The position numbers and the translations under genes were made by a program. From Sphingomonas sp. C3-2 (GTDB lineage Bacteria; Pseudomonadota; Alphaproteobacteria; Sphingomonadales; Sphingomonadaceae): DNA of 64,000 bases. The notes beneath the pieces were generated by a model. It was not told the origin of the DNA and ran no database searches. It saw nothing but the letters and a program-made list of their open reading frames with translations. Below are positions 27,786 through 35,715 of this stretch, in pieces. Each line of letters begins with the position of its first letter. The first letter of the stretch is position 1. The DNA lies in contig NZ_CP130322.1 of the NCBI RefSeq assembly GCF_033025475.1, positions 2,609,001 to 2,673,000 on the forward strand, written 5' to 3'.

Positions 27786-28609
27786 GCGCGCGCCGCCAGC
27801 ATATCGATCAGCCCGGGTGTTGCCGGGTCCCAGCTTGCCCGCGTGCCGATCAGCATCCCGCCATCAACCAGCAGGTCGGTGCCGGTGACGAACGATGCCG
27901 CGTCCGAGGCAAGATAGGCGACCGCCTCGGCAATGTCTCGCGGTTGGCCGGCGCGTGCCACGGGCTGGGCATGGGCGGCGGCCCCCATCAGGATCTGCTT
28001 GGCCTGCAATGCGTCGATCGCGGGATCGAAGGCAGGGTTGAAGATGTTGGTGACGATGAAGCCAGGGCACACCGCGTTCACGCGGATGCCATATTGCGCC
28101 AGATCGGCGGCGGCGATGCGTGTCAGATGCAGCACGCCCGCCTTGGCGACCGAATAGGCGGTCGGCGCATAGCCGGATTGGAGCGCCGAGACCGAACTGG
28201 TGTTGACGATCGCGCCGCCGCCGCGCGCCTTGAGATGCGGTGTGGCATGGCGGATGCCGAGCGCGACCGAACGCAGCAACAGCGCCATCGTATCGTCCCA
28301 CTCCTCGGCGGTGATCTCGTCGATCCCGCCACGCGCGCCGCCTGCACCGGCATTGTTGAAGACGATGTCGATGCCGCCGGTGGCCTCGGCGGCAAAATCC
28401 ATAAGGGCTTTTATATCCCTGTCCGCGCGTACGTCGCAGCGTTTGAAATGCAGCGTGCCAGGATGGGCGGAGACCATTTTGGTGCCGGCCTCGGCGTCGA
28501 GATCGCCCATCACGACCTGCGCGCCTTCCGCCAGAAACAGTTCGACCGTTGACTTGCCGATACCGGAAGCGCCGCCGGTAACGACCGCCGTCTTGCCTGC
28601 GAATCTCAT
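27782..28609 (-). CDS. SDR family oxidoreductase
   Basis: A 275-residue short-chain dehydrogenase with TGGASGIG, NNAGAGG, a YSVAK catalytic pair and a C-terminal VDGG motif. The Asp in MGDLDAEAG favours NAD. AGGAGGG lies nine bases before the ATG at 28609; an in-frame ATG at 28618 would have no spacing at all, so 28609 is the start. It overlaps the GPH carrier gene by four bases and probably shares its substrate route. Confidence 0.9.
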   Translation of the reverse strand: MRFAGKTAVVTGGASGIGKSTVELFLAEGAQVVMGDLDAEAGTKMVSAHPGTLHFKRCDVRADRDIKALMDFAAEATGGIDIVFNNAGAGGARGGIDEITAEEWDDTMALLLRSVALGIRHATPHLKARGGGAIVNTSSVSALQSGYAPTAYSVAKAGVLHLTRIAAADLAQYGIRVNAVCPGFIVTNIFNPAFDPAIDALQAKQILMGAAAHAQPVARAGQPRDIAEAVAYLASDAASFVTGTDLLVDGGMLIGTRASWDPATPGLIDMLAARA

Positions 28610-28666
28610 CGCCCGCATCCCTCCTGTTTATATGTCAAAGCATATTCGAGACTTCGGTATGGTCAA

Positions 28667-30001
28667 TCACCGAGCCGCTGCCCCTACGGCATGCTGGTCG
28701 GCGGGGCGGGATATCCCGTCCGCCCGCAGGAAAACGCCCGCGCGCCAATAATGCCAGATCGCCCAGGGCGTGATGGCGCACATGGTGAGCAGTGCGTAGC
28801 GCAGCGATTCCGCGCCCAGCGCCGGTCGGTAGAGATCGCTCAACAGGCCGATTAGGGTGGGGCCGAACCCAAGCCCGATCAGGTTGATCGAAAGCAAGGT
28901 GATCGCTGCCCATAATGCGCGCATCTGAACTGGTGCGAGCCCCTGGATAAGCGCGAAGCTGGGGCCGAGATAGCTGTTCTGGAAAAGCAGCGCGATGCCA
29001 TAGCAGATCAGCGCCAGTTCGACGTCGGGCACGATGTAGAGCGCGAGGGCAAAGGGAAAGGCAATCGCCTTGAGTAGCGCGACAAGCCAGCTCTGGCTGT
29101 GCAGGCCGTGGCGGCGTGCGCATCGGTCGGCAAGCTTGCCGCCCACCACGCCCGAAATACCGCCGATAATTGCAATGATCGGCGCAAGGATCAGGGCGAT
29201 CTGGGGCAGGGTGAGGCCAAAGCTGCGCTGATAATAGCTCGGTGCCCAGGCGGTGAGCGCATAGCCAATGAGCGATGTCAGCGTGACAGCGAGAACGAGA
29301 TGACGGGCCGCCGGAGACTGCCAGAGGCTTGCAAAGCCGGCGCCGATGCCTGGCGCCTTGCCCTCGGTCTGGGCGGGCGGATCGGAGAGGCCCCGACGGG
29401 GCTCGACGATCAGTGCGCGCACAAGAAGGGCGAGGAAAATGCCGGGAATGCCGACCGCGATGATCGCGATGCGCCAGCCATAAAGATGCGCCAGCGCGCC
29501 CCCGATCATCGTGCCAAAGCCGCCACCCAGAACAACGCCCAGCGCATAGATGCCCATGGCGCCCGCACGTTTTTCTGCCGGATAGAGATCGGCGATCATC
29601 GAATGGCTGGGCGGGCTGGATCCTGCTTCGCCGATGCCGACGCCGATGCGCGCCAAGAGCAATTGCACGAAATTTTGCGCCAGCCCGCACAAAGCGGTCA
29701 TGAGGCTCCACAGCCCCAGCGAAATCGCGACGATGTTGCGTCGGTTGCCGCGATCGGCAAGCCGGGCAACCGGGATGCCGAGACCGGCATAGAAAATGGC
29801 AAAGGCCAGCCCGGAAAGCAGACCCAATTGCATGTCCGAAAGGCGGAGATCGGCTTTGATCAGTTCAAGCAGGATCGCCAGGATCTGCCGATCCATATAG
29901 GAAAAGAAATAGGTGAGCGTGAGGAGAAACAGGGTGATCCCACGGCGCTCGAGCGCGCGTTCGTCCGCTTCCCGCTGCCTCGTATCGACCGGAATCGTCA
30001 C
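28667..30001 (-). CDS. MFS transporter, spinster-like
   Basis: A carrier of about 444 residues with twelve hydrophobic segments; YFFSYMDRQILAILLELIKADLRLSDMQLGLLSGLAFAIFY is the spinster-type first helix pair and loop. The family exports or imports lipophilic compounds and is frequent next to aromatic and terpenoid catabolic genes. The start is unsure: GTG at 30001 has AAAGAGAG seven to eight bases upstream; a TTG at 30055 would add 18 hydrophilic residues. It diverges from the acyl-CoA dehydrogenase gene at 30122 with a palindromic operator candidate between. Confidence 0.87.
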   Translation of the reverse strand: MTIPVDTRQREADERALERRGITLFLLTLTYFFSYMDRQILAILLELIKADLRLSDMQLGLLSGLAFAIFYAGLGIPVARLADRGNRRNIVAISLGLWSLMTALCGLAQNFVQLLLARIGVGIGEAGSSPPSHSMIADLYPAEKRAGAMGIYALGVVLGGGFGTMIGGALAHLYGWRIAIIAVGIPGIFLALLVRALIVEPRRGLSDPPAQTEGKAPGIGAGFASLWQSPAARHLVLAVTLTSLIGYALTAWAPSYYQRSFGLTLPQIALILAPIIAIIGGISGVVGGKLADRCARRHGLHSQSWLVALLKAIAFPFALALYIVPDVELALICYGIALLFQNSYLGPSFALIQGLAPVQMRALWAAITLLSINLIGLGFGPTLIGLLSDLYRPALGAESLRYALLTMCAITPWAIWHYWRAGVFLRADGISRPADQHAVGAAAR

Positions 30002-30067
30002 GCGCACCCTCTCTTTACCGGATTTCTCCGTCACCGACTTTTCGGCATGCGACAAGGCTGGACTTCG

Positions 30068-30083
30068 TTGACGTTTTCGTCAA
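30068..30083. promoter_or_regulatory. Palindrome TTGACG-N4-CGTCAA, candidate operator
   Basis: A perfect 16-base dyad (TTGACG, TTTT, CGTCAA) sits in the gap between the divergent MFS and acyl-CoA dehydrogenase genes. The same arms recur at 43763-43778 in another ACAD promoter region. A shared repressor of acyl-CoA catabolism is a reasonable inference; no regulator gene lies next to either copy. Confidence 0.65.
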
Positions 30084-30121
30084 GCATACTGGAAATTCGA
30101 AAATGGAATCGGGAGAGAGGA

Positions 30122-31279
30122 ATGGCTGATCTTGAGCAGTTCCGCGCCGAAACGCGGGCATGGCTCGACGCCAATTGTCCGCCGGAAATGCGCGAGCCTG
30201 TGCGCGACGAAACCGATGCGTGCTGGGGCGGGCGCAATCCTGTTTTCAAGAACGATGCACAAAAGATCTGGCTGGAACGCATGGCCGAAAAGGGCTGGAC
30301 CGTGCCCGACTGGCCCAAGCCCTATGGCGGCGCGGGGTTGTCGCCTGCCGAGACCAAGATATTGCGGCAGGAAATGGCCGCGCTTGGCTGTCGCAGCCCG
30401 CTTTCCTCCTTCGGAATCTGGATGCTCGGCCCCGCGCTCCTCAAATTCGGCAGCGAAGAACAGAAGCTCCATTATCTCAACCAGATCGCGCGCGGCGAAA
30501 TCCGCTGGTGCCAGGGCTATTCCGAACCGGGTTCGGGGTCCGATCTTGTCTCGCTCCAGACCTACGGCGAGGACAAGGGCGATCACTGGGTGGTGAACGG
30601 CCAGAAGATCTGGACCTCCTATGCCGACAAGGCGGACTGGATCTTCTGCCTTGTTCGAACCGACAAGAACGACAAATATCGTGGTATCAGCTTCCTGCTG
30701 TTCGACATGACGACACAGGGGGTTTCGACCAAGCCGATCAAGCTGATTTCGGGCAATTCGCCCTTTTGCGAAACCTTTTTCGACAATGTCGTCGTTCCCA
30801 AGAACCAGATCGTCGGCGAACTCAACCGCGGCTGGGACGTCGCCAAATATCTGCTCGGGCATGAGCGTGAGATGATCTCGGGTGCGGGCAATGCGCCGAT
30901 GGGATCGCTTGGTGCGATGCACCGTGAGCTGATGGCCGAGGAACCTTTGCTCCGGGCCGAAATGGCGCGGCTCGATGTCGACACGCTCGCCTTCCGTGCG
31001 ATGGGCGAACGGTTCCTTGACGAGCTGAAGGCCGGCAAGGCGCATCCCGCGCAGCCGAACATGATGAAATATTACGGTACCGAGCTGAACAAGCGTCGCA
31101 ACGAGTTGGTGATGGCGGCGGGCGGTGCCGATGCGCTGGAATGGGAAAGCGAGGCTTCAGGCGGTGGCGGCAAGGCGCGCGCCTGGCTGCGTACCAAGGC
31201 CAATTCGATCGAAGGCGGGACGAGCGAGATCATGCTCAACGTGATCGCCAAGCGCATCCTGGACCTGCCCGGCGGCTGA
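30122..31279 (+). CDS. Acyl-CoA dehydrogenase, PimC-like (large subunit type)
   Basis: A 385-residue ACAD beginning MADLEQFRAETRAWLDANCPPEMRE. The flavin/substrate motifs WCQGYSEPGSGSDL and VNGQKIWTS are clear, and the C-terminal IEGGTSEIMLNVIAKRILDLP supplies the catalytic-base region. It resembles the large subunit of pimeloyl-CoA dehydrogenase (PimC) and steroid side-chain ACADs, which work as heteromers with a smaller partner. That partner is the next gene, 45 bases on. GGGAGAGAGG precedes the ATG. It probably introduces a double bond in a dicarboxylyl- or branched acyl-CoA. Confidence 0.9.
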   Translation: MADLEQFRAETRAWLDANCPPEMREPVRDETDACWGGRNPVFKNDAQKIWLERMAEKGWTVPDWPKPYGGAGLSPAETKILRQEMAALGCRSPLSSFGIWMLGPALLKFGSEEQKLHYLNQIARGEIRWCQGYSEPGSGSDLVSLQTYGEDKGDHWVVNGQKIWTSYADKADWIFCLVRTDKNDKYRGISFLLFDMTTQGVSTKPIKLISGNSPFCETFFDNVVVPKNQIVGELNRGWDVAKYLLGHEREMISGAGNAPMGSLGAMHRELMAEEPLLRAEMARLDVDTLAFRAMGERFLDELKAGKAHPAQPNMMKYYGTELNKRRNELVMAAGGADALEWESEASGGGGKARAWLRTKANSIEGGTSEIMLNVIAKRILDLPGG

Positions 31280-31324
31280 CGCCCGGCATCCGACCAGCCC
31301 GCAACACCATTCAGGATTGAACCG

Positions 31325-32461
31325 ATGCCGCTTTACCTAACCGACGATCAGGCACTGCTGCAGGACAGCGCACGCAGCTTCATGGCGAGCGAGGCACCGA
31401 TCCCGCATTTCCGCAAGTTTCGCGACATGAACTGCAAGGACGGCTTTTCGCATGGGTTGTGGAAGCAGTTCGGCGAAATGGGCTTTACCGGCATCCTCGT
31501 GCCCGAGGCCGAAGGCGGCCTCGGCCTCGGGCATGTCGAGGCGGGGATCGTGCTTGAAGAGATCGGGCGCAACCTGTCGCCTTCGCCCTTTCTGACCACC
31601 GCCATCGCAGGCGTGACGGCGCTGAACGCGGCGGACAAGGCGCTGCGCGATCGCTGGCTGCCGGGCATATTGGCGGGTGAGACGGTGCTGGGGCTCGCGA
31701 TCGACGAAGGCGCCAAGCACCGGCCCCAGGCGATTGCGACGCGCGCCGAGCGCTCGGGCAATGGGTTTCGCCTGACTGGCAAAAAGCAGTTCGTGGTGCA
31801 GGGCGCGTCTGCCGACATGCTGATCGTCGCCGCGCGGACCGCGGGCAGCCCCGGTGACACCGAGGGGCTGACGCTCTTCGCGGTGCCCAAGGATAGCGCG
31901 AACATGACATTGGAGGCTGCGCGATTGGTCGATAGCGCGATGGGCGCGCATGTCCGGCTCGACGGGGTCGAGGTGGACGGTGATGCGGTGATCGGCGAGG
32001 TCGATGGCGGCTGGGCGGTACTGACCCGCTTGCTCGATGCCGGGCGTGCCGGTGCGGCGGCCGAACTGGCGGGCGTCGGTGCGGGCGCGATGGACATGAC
32101 GATCGGCTATCTCAAGCAGCGTAAGCAATTCGGTCAGCTGATCGGTGAGTTTCAGGCGCTCCAGCACCGTGCCGCGCATCTCTATGCCGAGATGGAAGTG
32201 GCACGCGCGGCGGTGCTCAAGGCGCAGCAGCTGCTTGATGAGGGCAGTGACAAGGCCGAATTGATGGTCGCGGTTGCCAAGGCCAAGGCGGGGCAGGCGA
32301 CGAGCCTTGCGGTCAAGGAAGGTGTGCAGATGCACGGCGGCATCGGGATGACCGACGAATATGATGTCGGGCTGTTCATGAAGCGCGACCGCGCGTTGCA
32401 GGAATTTTTTGGAGACAGCAATTTCCAGGCGGACCGCGTGGCGCGGATGCACGGATATTGA
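31325..32461 (+). CDS. Acyl-CoA dehydrogenase, PimD-like (small subunit type)
   Basis: A 378-residue ACAD-fold protein with a degenerate core: the usual TEPxxGSD segment reads LAIDEGAKHRP, and the C-terminal YEGTSEI region is replaced by EFFGDSNFQADRVARM. RKQFGQLIGEFQALQHRAAHL and MHGGIGMTDEYDVGLFMKR still identify the family. These losses fit the non-catalytic or FAD-sharing partner of heteromeric ACADs such as PimD. It follows the PimC-like gene and precedes another ACAD. Confidence 0.9.
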   Translation: MPLYLTDDQALLQDSARSFMASEAPIPHFRKFRDMNCKDGFSHGLWKQFGEMGFTGILVPEAEGGLGLGHVEAGIVLEEIGRNLSPSPFLTTAIAGVTALNAADKALRDRWLPGILAGETVLGLAIDEGAKHRPQAIATRAERSGNGFRLTGKKQFVVQGASADMLIVAARTAGSPGDTEGLTLFAVPKDSANMTLEAARLVDSAMGAHVRLDGVEVDGDAVIGEVDGGWAVLTRLLDAGRAGAAAELAGVGAGAMDMTIGYLKQRKQFGQLIGEFQALQHRAAHLYAEMEVARAAVLKAQQLLDEGSDKAELMVAVAKAKAGQATSLAVKEGVQMHGGIGMTDEYDVGLFMKRDRALQEFFGDSNFQADRVARMHGY

Positions 32462-32498
32462 TCCCATGATCTGAGGTACAGGACGAAGGGGAAGCTGA

Positions 32499-33641
32499 GT
32501 GGCGCTGGATCCTGAAGTCTTTGAAGCATTGCTGGAGACCATTCGCCGCTTCGTCGCCGAACGGCTGCGCCCGCGCGAGGCGGAGGTGGCCGAAAGCGAC
32601 GAGATTCCCGGTGATCTGATCGCCGAGATGAAGGCGCTCGGGCTGTTCGGCATGTCGATCCCCGAACAATATGGCGGCCTTGGCCTTAATATGGGGGAGG
32701 AACTGCGGATCGCGTTCGAACTGGGGCGGACGAGCCCGGCGATGCGTTCCACCTTCGGCACCAATGTGGGGATTGGCAGCCAGGGGCTGATCATGGCGGG
32801 CAGCGATGCGCAAAAGGCGCAGTGGCTGCCCCGCATCGCGAGCGGGCAGATCATCACCAGCTTTGCGCTGACCGAGCCCGATGTCGGGTCCGATAGCGCC
32901 GCCGTGAAAACCCGCGCGGTCCGCGACGGCGATGTGTACCGCGTCACCGGCACCAAGCGTTTCATCACCAATGCGGACAAGGCGTCGCTTTTCACCGTCA
33001 TGGCGCGCACGGGCGGGGAAGGCGCGCACGGCGTATCCGCCTTTCTGGTGCCCGCAGATCTCGCGGGCGTGCGCATCGGGGCTCCGGAACGCAAGATGGG
33101 GCAGCAGGGCGCGCATGTGTGCGACGTGCATCTGGATGACGTGCCCGTGCCGGCGGCGAACATGCTGGGTGCGGAGGGGGACGGGTTCAAGGTGGCGATG
33201 CGCGTGCTCGATCGCGGGCGGCTGCATATTGCGGGCGTGTGCGTGGGCGTTGCGGATCGCCTTATCGCCGACTGCGTGGCCTATGCGACGACGCGCATCC
33301 AGTTCGGTAAGCCGATCGCCGAGCACCAGCTGATCCAGGCGATGATCGCGGATTCAAAAACCGAGGCGCTCGCTGCGCGGGCGCTGGTGCTCGATGTCGC
33401 GGCGCGCAAGGATGCGGGCGAGAATGTGACCATGGAATCGGCCGCCGCCAAATATTTCGCGAGCGAGATGGTGGGGCGCGTGGCCGACCGCGCGGTCCAG
33501 ATCTTTGGCGGGGCGGGTTATATCGCGGATTACGGCATCGAACGGCTTTACCGCGATGTGCGCCTGTTCCGCATTTACGAAGGAACCAGCCAGATCCAGC
33601 AGATCGTGATCGCGCGTGAGACGATCCGCCGTGGGGGCTGA
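32499..33641 (+). CDS. Acyl-CoA dehydrogenase
   Basis: A 380-residue canonical ACAD. FALTEPDVGSDSAAVKTRA, GTKRFITNADKA, RIQFGKPIAEHQLIQ and the base motif RIYEGTSQIQQIVIARE are all present. It starts with GTG at 32499 after AAGGGGAAG. Length and motifs fit a homotetrameric short/branched-chain type enzyme. It stands between the PimC/D-like pair and an SDR gene, so the four are likely one rightward operon. Confidence 0.93.
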   Translation: MALDPEVFEALLETIRRFVAERLRPREAEVAESDEIPGDLIAEMKALGLFGMSIPEQYGGLGLNMGEELRIAFELGRTSPAMRSTFGTNVGIGSQGLIMAGSDAQKAQWLPRIASGQIITSFALTEPDVGSDSAAVKTRAVRDGDVYRVTGTKRFITNADKASLFTVMARTGGEGAHGVSAFLVPADLAGVRIGAPERKMGQQGAHVCDVHLDDVPVPAANMLGAEGDGFKVAMRVLDRGRLHIAGVCVGVADRLIADCVAYATTRIQFGKPIAEHQLIQAMIADSKTEALAARALVLDVAARKDAGENVTMESAAAKYFASEMVGRVADRAVQIFGGAGYIADYGIERLYRDVRLFRIYEGTSQIQQIVIARETIRRGG

Positions 33642-33659
33642 ACAGCCGGGAAGGACAGG

Positions 33660-34451
33660 ATGATGGACGTCAGCAAGCTGTTTTCGCTGGAGGGGCGGAT
33701 TGCGCTCGTTACCGGCGGGTCGCGCAATATCGGCAAGTGGATTGCCGAGGGGTTCATCGCACAGGGCGCCAAGGTCTATATCTCGTCGCGCAAGGCCGAA
33801 GCGTGTCTGGCGACCGCGCAGGAGCTTGGCCCCAACTGCATCGCGCTGCCGCATGATATTTCGACGGTCGCCGGCTGCCGCGCGCTTGCGGAGGCGTTCG
33901 CCGAAAAGGAACAGCGGCTCGACATTCTCGTCAACAATGCCGGTGCCGCCTGGGGCGAACCGTTCGAGAAGTTTCCGGAAGCCGGCTGGGACAAGGTGAT
34001 GGACCTTAACCTCAAATCGCCCTTCTTCCTTACACAGGCGCTACACGGCGCGCTGAAGGCGGCGGGCTCTGCGTCGAAGCCGGCCAAGGTGATCAACATC
34101 ACCTCGATCGACGGGATGCGGCTCAATCCGTGGGACACATTCAGCTATCACGCGTCAAAGGCTGGGCTGATCTATCTCACCAAGCGGATGGCGGCGCGGC
34201 TGATCAGCGATCATATCAACGTCACCTCGATCGCGCCGGGGGCGTTCGCGTCGGAGATGAACCGCGCCGCACGCGACCATGGCAATGAGGTGGCAAAACG
34301 CATTCCGGCGGGGCGGATCGGGGCCGAGGAGGATCTGGCGGCGGCGGCGATCTATCTGGCCAGCCGCGCAGGCGACTATGTCGTTGGCGAGACGATCACG
34401 GTCGACGGTGGGTTGGTGAATGCGAGCCTGGGAACGAGCATCGACGCCTGA
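33660..34451 (+). CDS. SDR family oxidoreductase
   Basis: A 263-residue short-chain dehydrogenase. The cofactor motif is the variant TGGSRNIG, with SSRK after the second strand suggesting NADP(H). NNAGAAWGEPFE, YHASK and VDGG follow. The pattern resembles sphingomonad enzymes related to 3-oxoacyl reductases. It starts 18 bases after the ACAD stop (two adjacent ATGs, 33660 and 33663) and ends the operon. Confidence 0.9.
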   Translation: MMDVSKLFSLEGRIALVTGGSRNIGKWIAEGFIAQGAKVYISSRKAEACLATAQELGPNCIALPHDISTVAGCRALAEAFAEKEQRLDILVNNAGAAWGEPFEKFPEAGWDKVMDLNLKSPFFLTQALHGALKAAGSASKPAKVINITSIDGMRLNPWDTFSYHASKAGLIYLTKRMAARLISDHINVTSIAPGAFASEMNRAARDHGNEVAKRIPAGRIGAEEDLAAAAIYLASRAGDYVVGETITVDGGLVNASLGTSIDA

Positions 34452-34466
34452 TTGCGGCGCGCGGGT

Positions 34467-34640
34467 CTAATGCCCGCGCATCGCGTTGGTGAGGGTGTTG
34501 AGCGTATCGACGAGCGACAGCCCGAGCATCTGAAACGCGATGATCGCCGCTAGCGAGATGAGGGCGGCGATCAGCCCATATTCGATTGCGGTTGCCCCGC
34601 GCCTGTCTGTCCACAAGCGTTTTAGCATTTCAAACTGCAC
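34467..34640 (-). CDS. Flp/Fap-type pilin
   Basis: A 57-residue pilin precursor: short basic leader, then GATAIEYGLIAALISLAAIIAFQMLG, the conserved Flp processing site (G before ATAIEYG) and hydrophobic spine. Prepilin peptidase would cut after the Gly. GGGGAGG lies seven bases before the GTG at 34640, so that start is chosen over the internal ATG at 34628. Flp pilins are assembled by a Tad secretion system, but no tad or cpa gene is in the window, so this copy is an orphan placed between catabolic genes. Confidence 0.88.
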   Translation of the reverse strand: MQFEMLKRLWTDRRGATAIEYGLIAALISLAAIIAFQMLGLSLVDTLNTLTNAMRGH

Positions 34641-34709
34641 TGAAAAACCTCCCCTGCCCAATGCCGTCATGAATGTGGCAGGGGATCGTTATGAAGCACT
34701 TAAAGGCGA

Positions 34710-35093
34710 TCAACGGGCGATGAGGATATTCATCCGCGCGGATGCGATCAGCTTTTCCCGGTCATCCTGCCAGGCGACGGCCTCGACATTGGCGATGCGC
34801 GTGCCGACGCGTGTTACCAGCCCGATCGCGAAGGTTTCCTTTTCGCGGCCGCCGCGCATGAAATCGACGGTGATGTTGATCGGTTTCAGCCGGGGCGTGT
34901 CTTCATCCCGGAACTCGGCATAAAGCGCGGCGATCGCCGCCATTTCGAGCATGCCGCCAAGCGCGCCGCCATGGACGAAGCCGGGGCGCCCCAGCACTTC
35001 GTTGGAAAAGGGCATCGACAGGATCGGCACGCCGCGCTCGTCGCCGCAGATCGAGAGGCCGAGCGTATCAGCATAAGGGGGAAGCGGTTTCAT
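34710..35093 (-). CDS. PaaI-type hotdog-fold thioesterase
   Basis: A 127-residue hotdog protein with the family motif GFVHGGALGGMLEMAAIAAL and DFMRGG. It should hydrolyse an acyl-CoA thioester. It is the second of two adjacent thioesterase genes on the minus strand, 14 bases after the first, and probably forms an operon with it. Confidence 0.85.
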   Translation of the reverse strand: MKPLPPYADTLGLSICGDERGVPILSMPFSNEVLGRPGFVHGGALGGMLEMAAIAALYAEFRDEDTPRLKPINITVDFMRGGREKETFAIGLVTRVGTRIANVEAVAWQDDREKLIASARMNILIAR

Positions 35094-35107
35094 CGGGATA
35101 TCGGCTT

Positions 35108-35539
35108 TCAGAGAAACATGAACGTGCCGGCGACATGCGCGACGGGATCTTCGGGATCGCCATCATGCGCCTGACCGCGGATGAAGGCGATGTTGCGCGT
35201 GATGCGATAGCATTCGCCGCGGCCGATAACCGAGCGGCCGGGCGCGGCCGGGCGGAGATAATCGACGCGCAGATCGAGCGTGGCCTGCGGCCGCAGCTTT
35301 CCGCCACGCACCCAGACCGAGGCGCTGGTTGCCATGTCCATCAGCGAGACGACGGGGCCGGAGGCGAGAATGCCGGTATCGGCATCGCCAACGAGCTTTT
35401 CGTTATAGGGCAGCTCAAGCTCGACCCAATCCTCGCCATGCGCGCGGTAGGTGAGCCCGAGCACGCCGCCATGCCCATAGTCGTTCATGGCGCGTAGCAA
35501 GCGCGCCGGATCGAATGGCATGTTGGTCAAGTCTTCCAT
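35108..35539 (-). CDS. PaaI-type hotdog-fold thioesterase
   Basis: A 143-residue hotdog protein with LPYNEKLVGDADTGILASGPVVSLMDMATSASVW and LRVDYLRPAAPG, typical of PaaI/YbgC-like acyl-CoA thioesterases. I chose the ATG at 35539; ATG 35521 is possible and a TTG at 35599 unlikely. It is divergent from the acyl-CoA synthetase gene. The two thioesterases differ clearly in sequence and could act as a heteromer or on different acyl groups. Confidence 0.83.
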   Translation of the reverse strand: MEDLTNMPFDPARLLRAMNDYGHGGVLGLTYRAHGEDWVELELPYNEKLVGDADTGILASGPVVSLMDMATSASVWVRGGKLRPQATLDLRVDYLRPAAPGRSVIGRGECYRITRNIAFIRGQAHDGDPEDPVAHVAGTFMFL

Positions 35540-35715
35540 CGTGAAACTGCCTGCATTTACTGATGCGCGCGGACTAGCGGCTGGAGCCTCTGTCTGCAAC
35601 GTCGTCGAAATGGAAATGGGTGACTTGCCCCGGAAGCTGTGATTAGATGACGCTTACGGAAAGGAGAGGGGCTGGGGAAGCACCTTGCCACCGTGGCCAG
35701 AGGGAGAGCGATGCC

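Noticed and set aside
25044-27917. A 957-residue plus-strand frame
   Set aside because: It lies opposite the ACAD and GPH carrier genes, which have clear motifs. The predicted protein has no recognisable domain and is typical of antisense frames in GC-rich DNA.
28635-29711. A 358-residue reading frame overlapping the spinster-like MFS gene on the same strand
   Set aside because: Its protein is Arg/His/Pro-rich without motifs, while the overlapping frame is an obvious twelve-helix carrier. It is a high-GC shadow.
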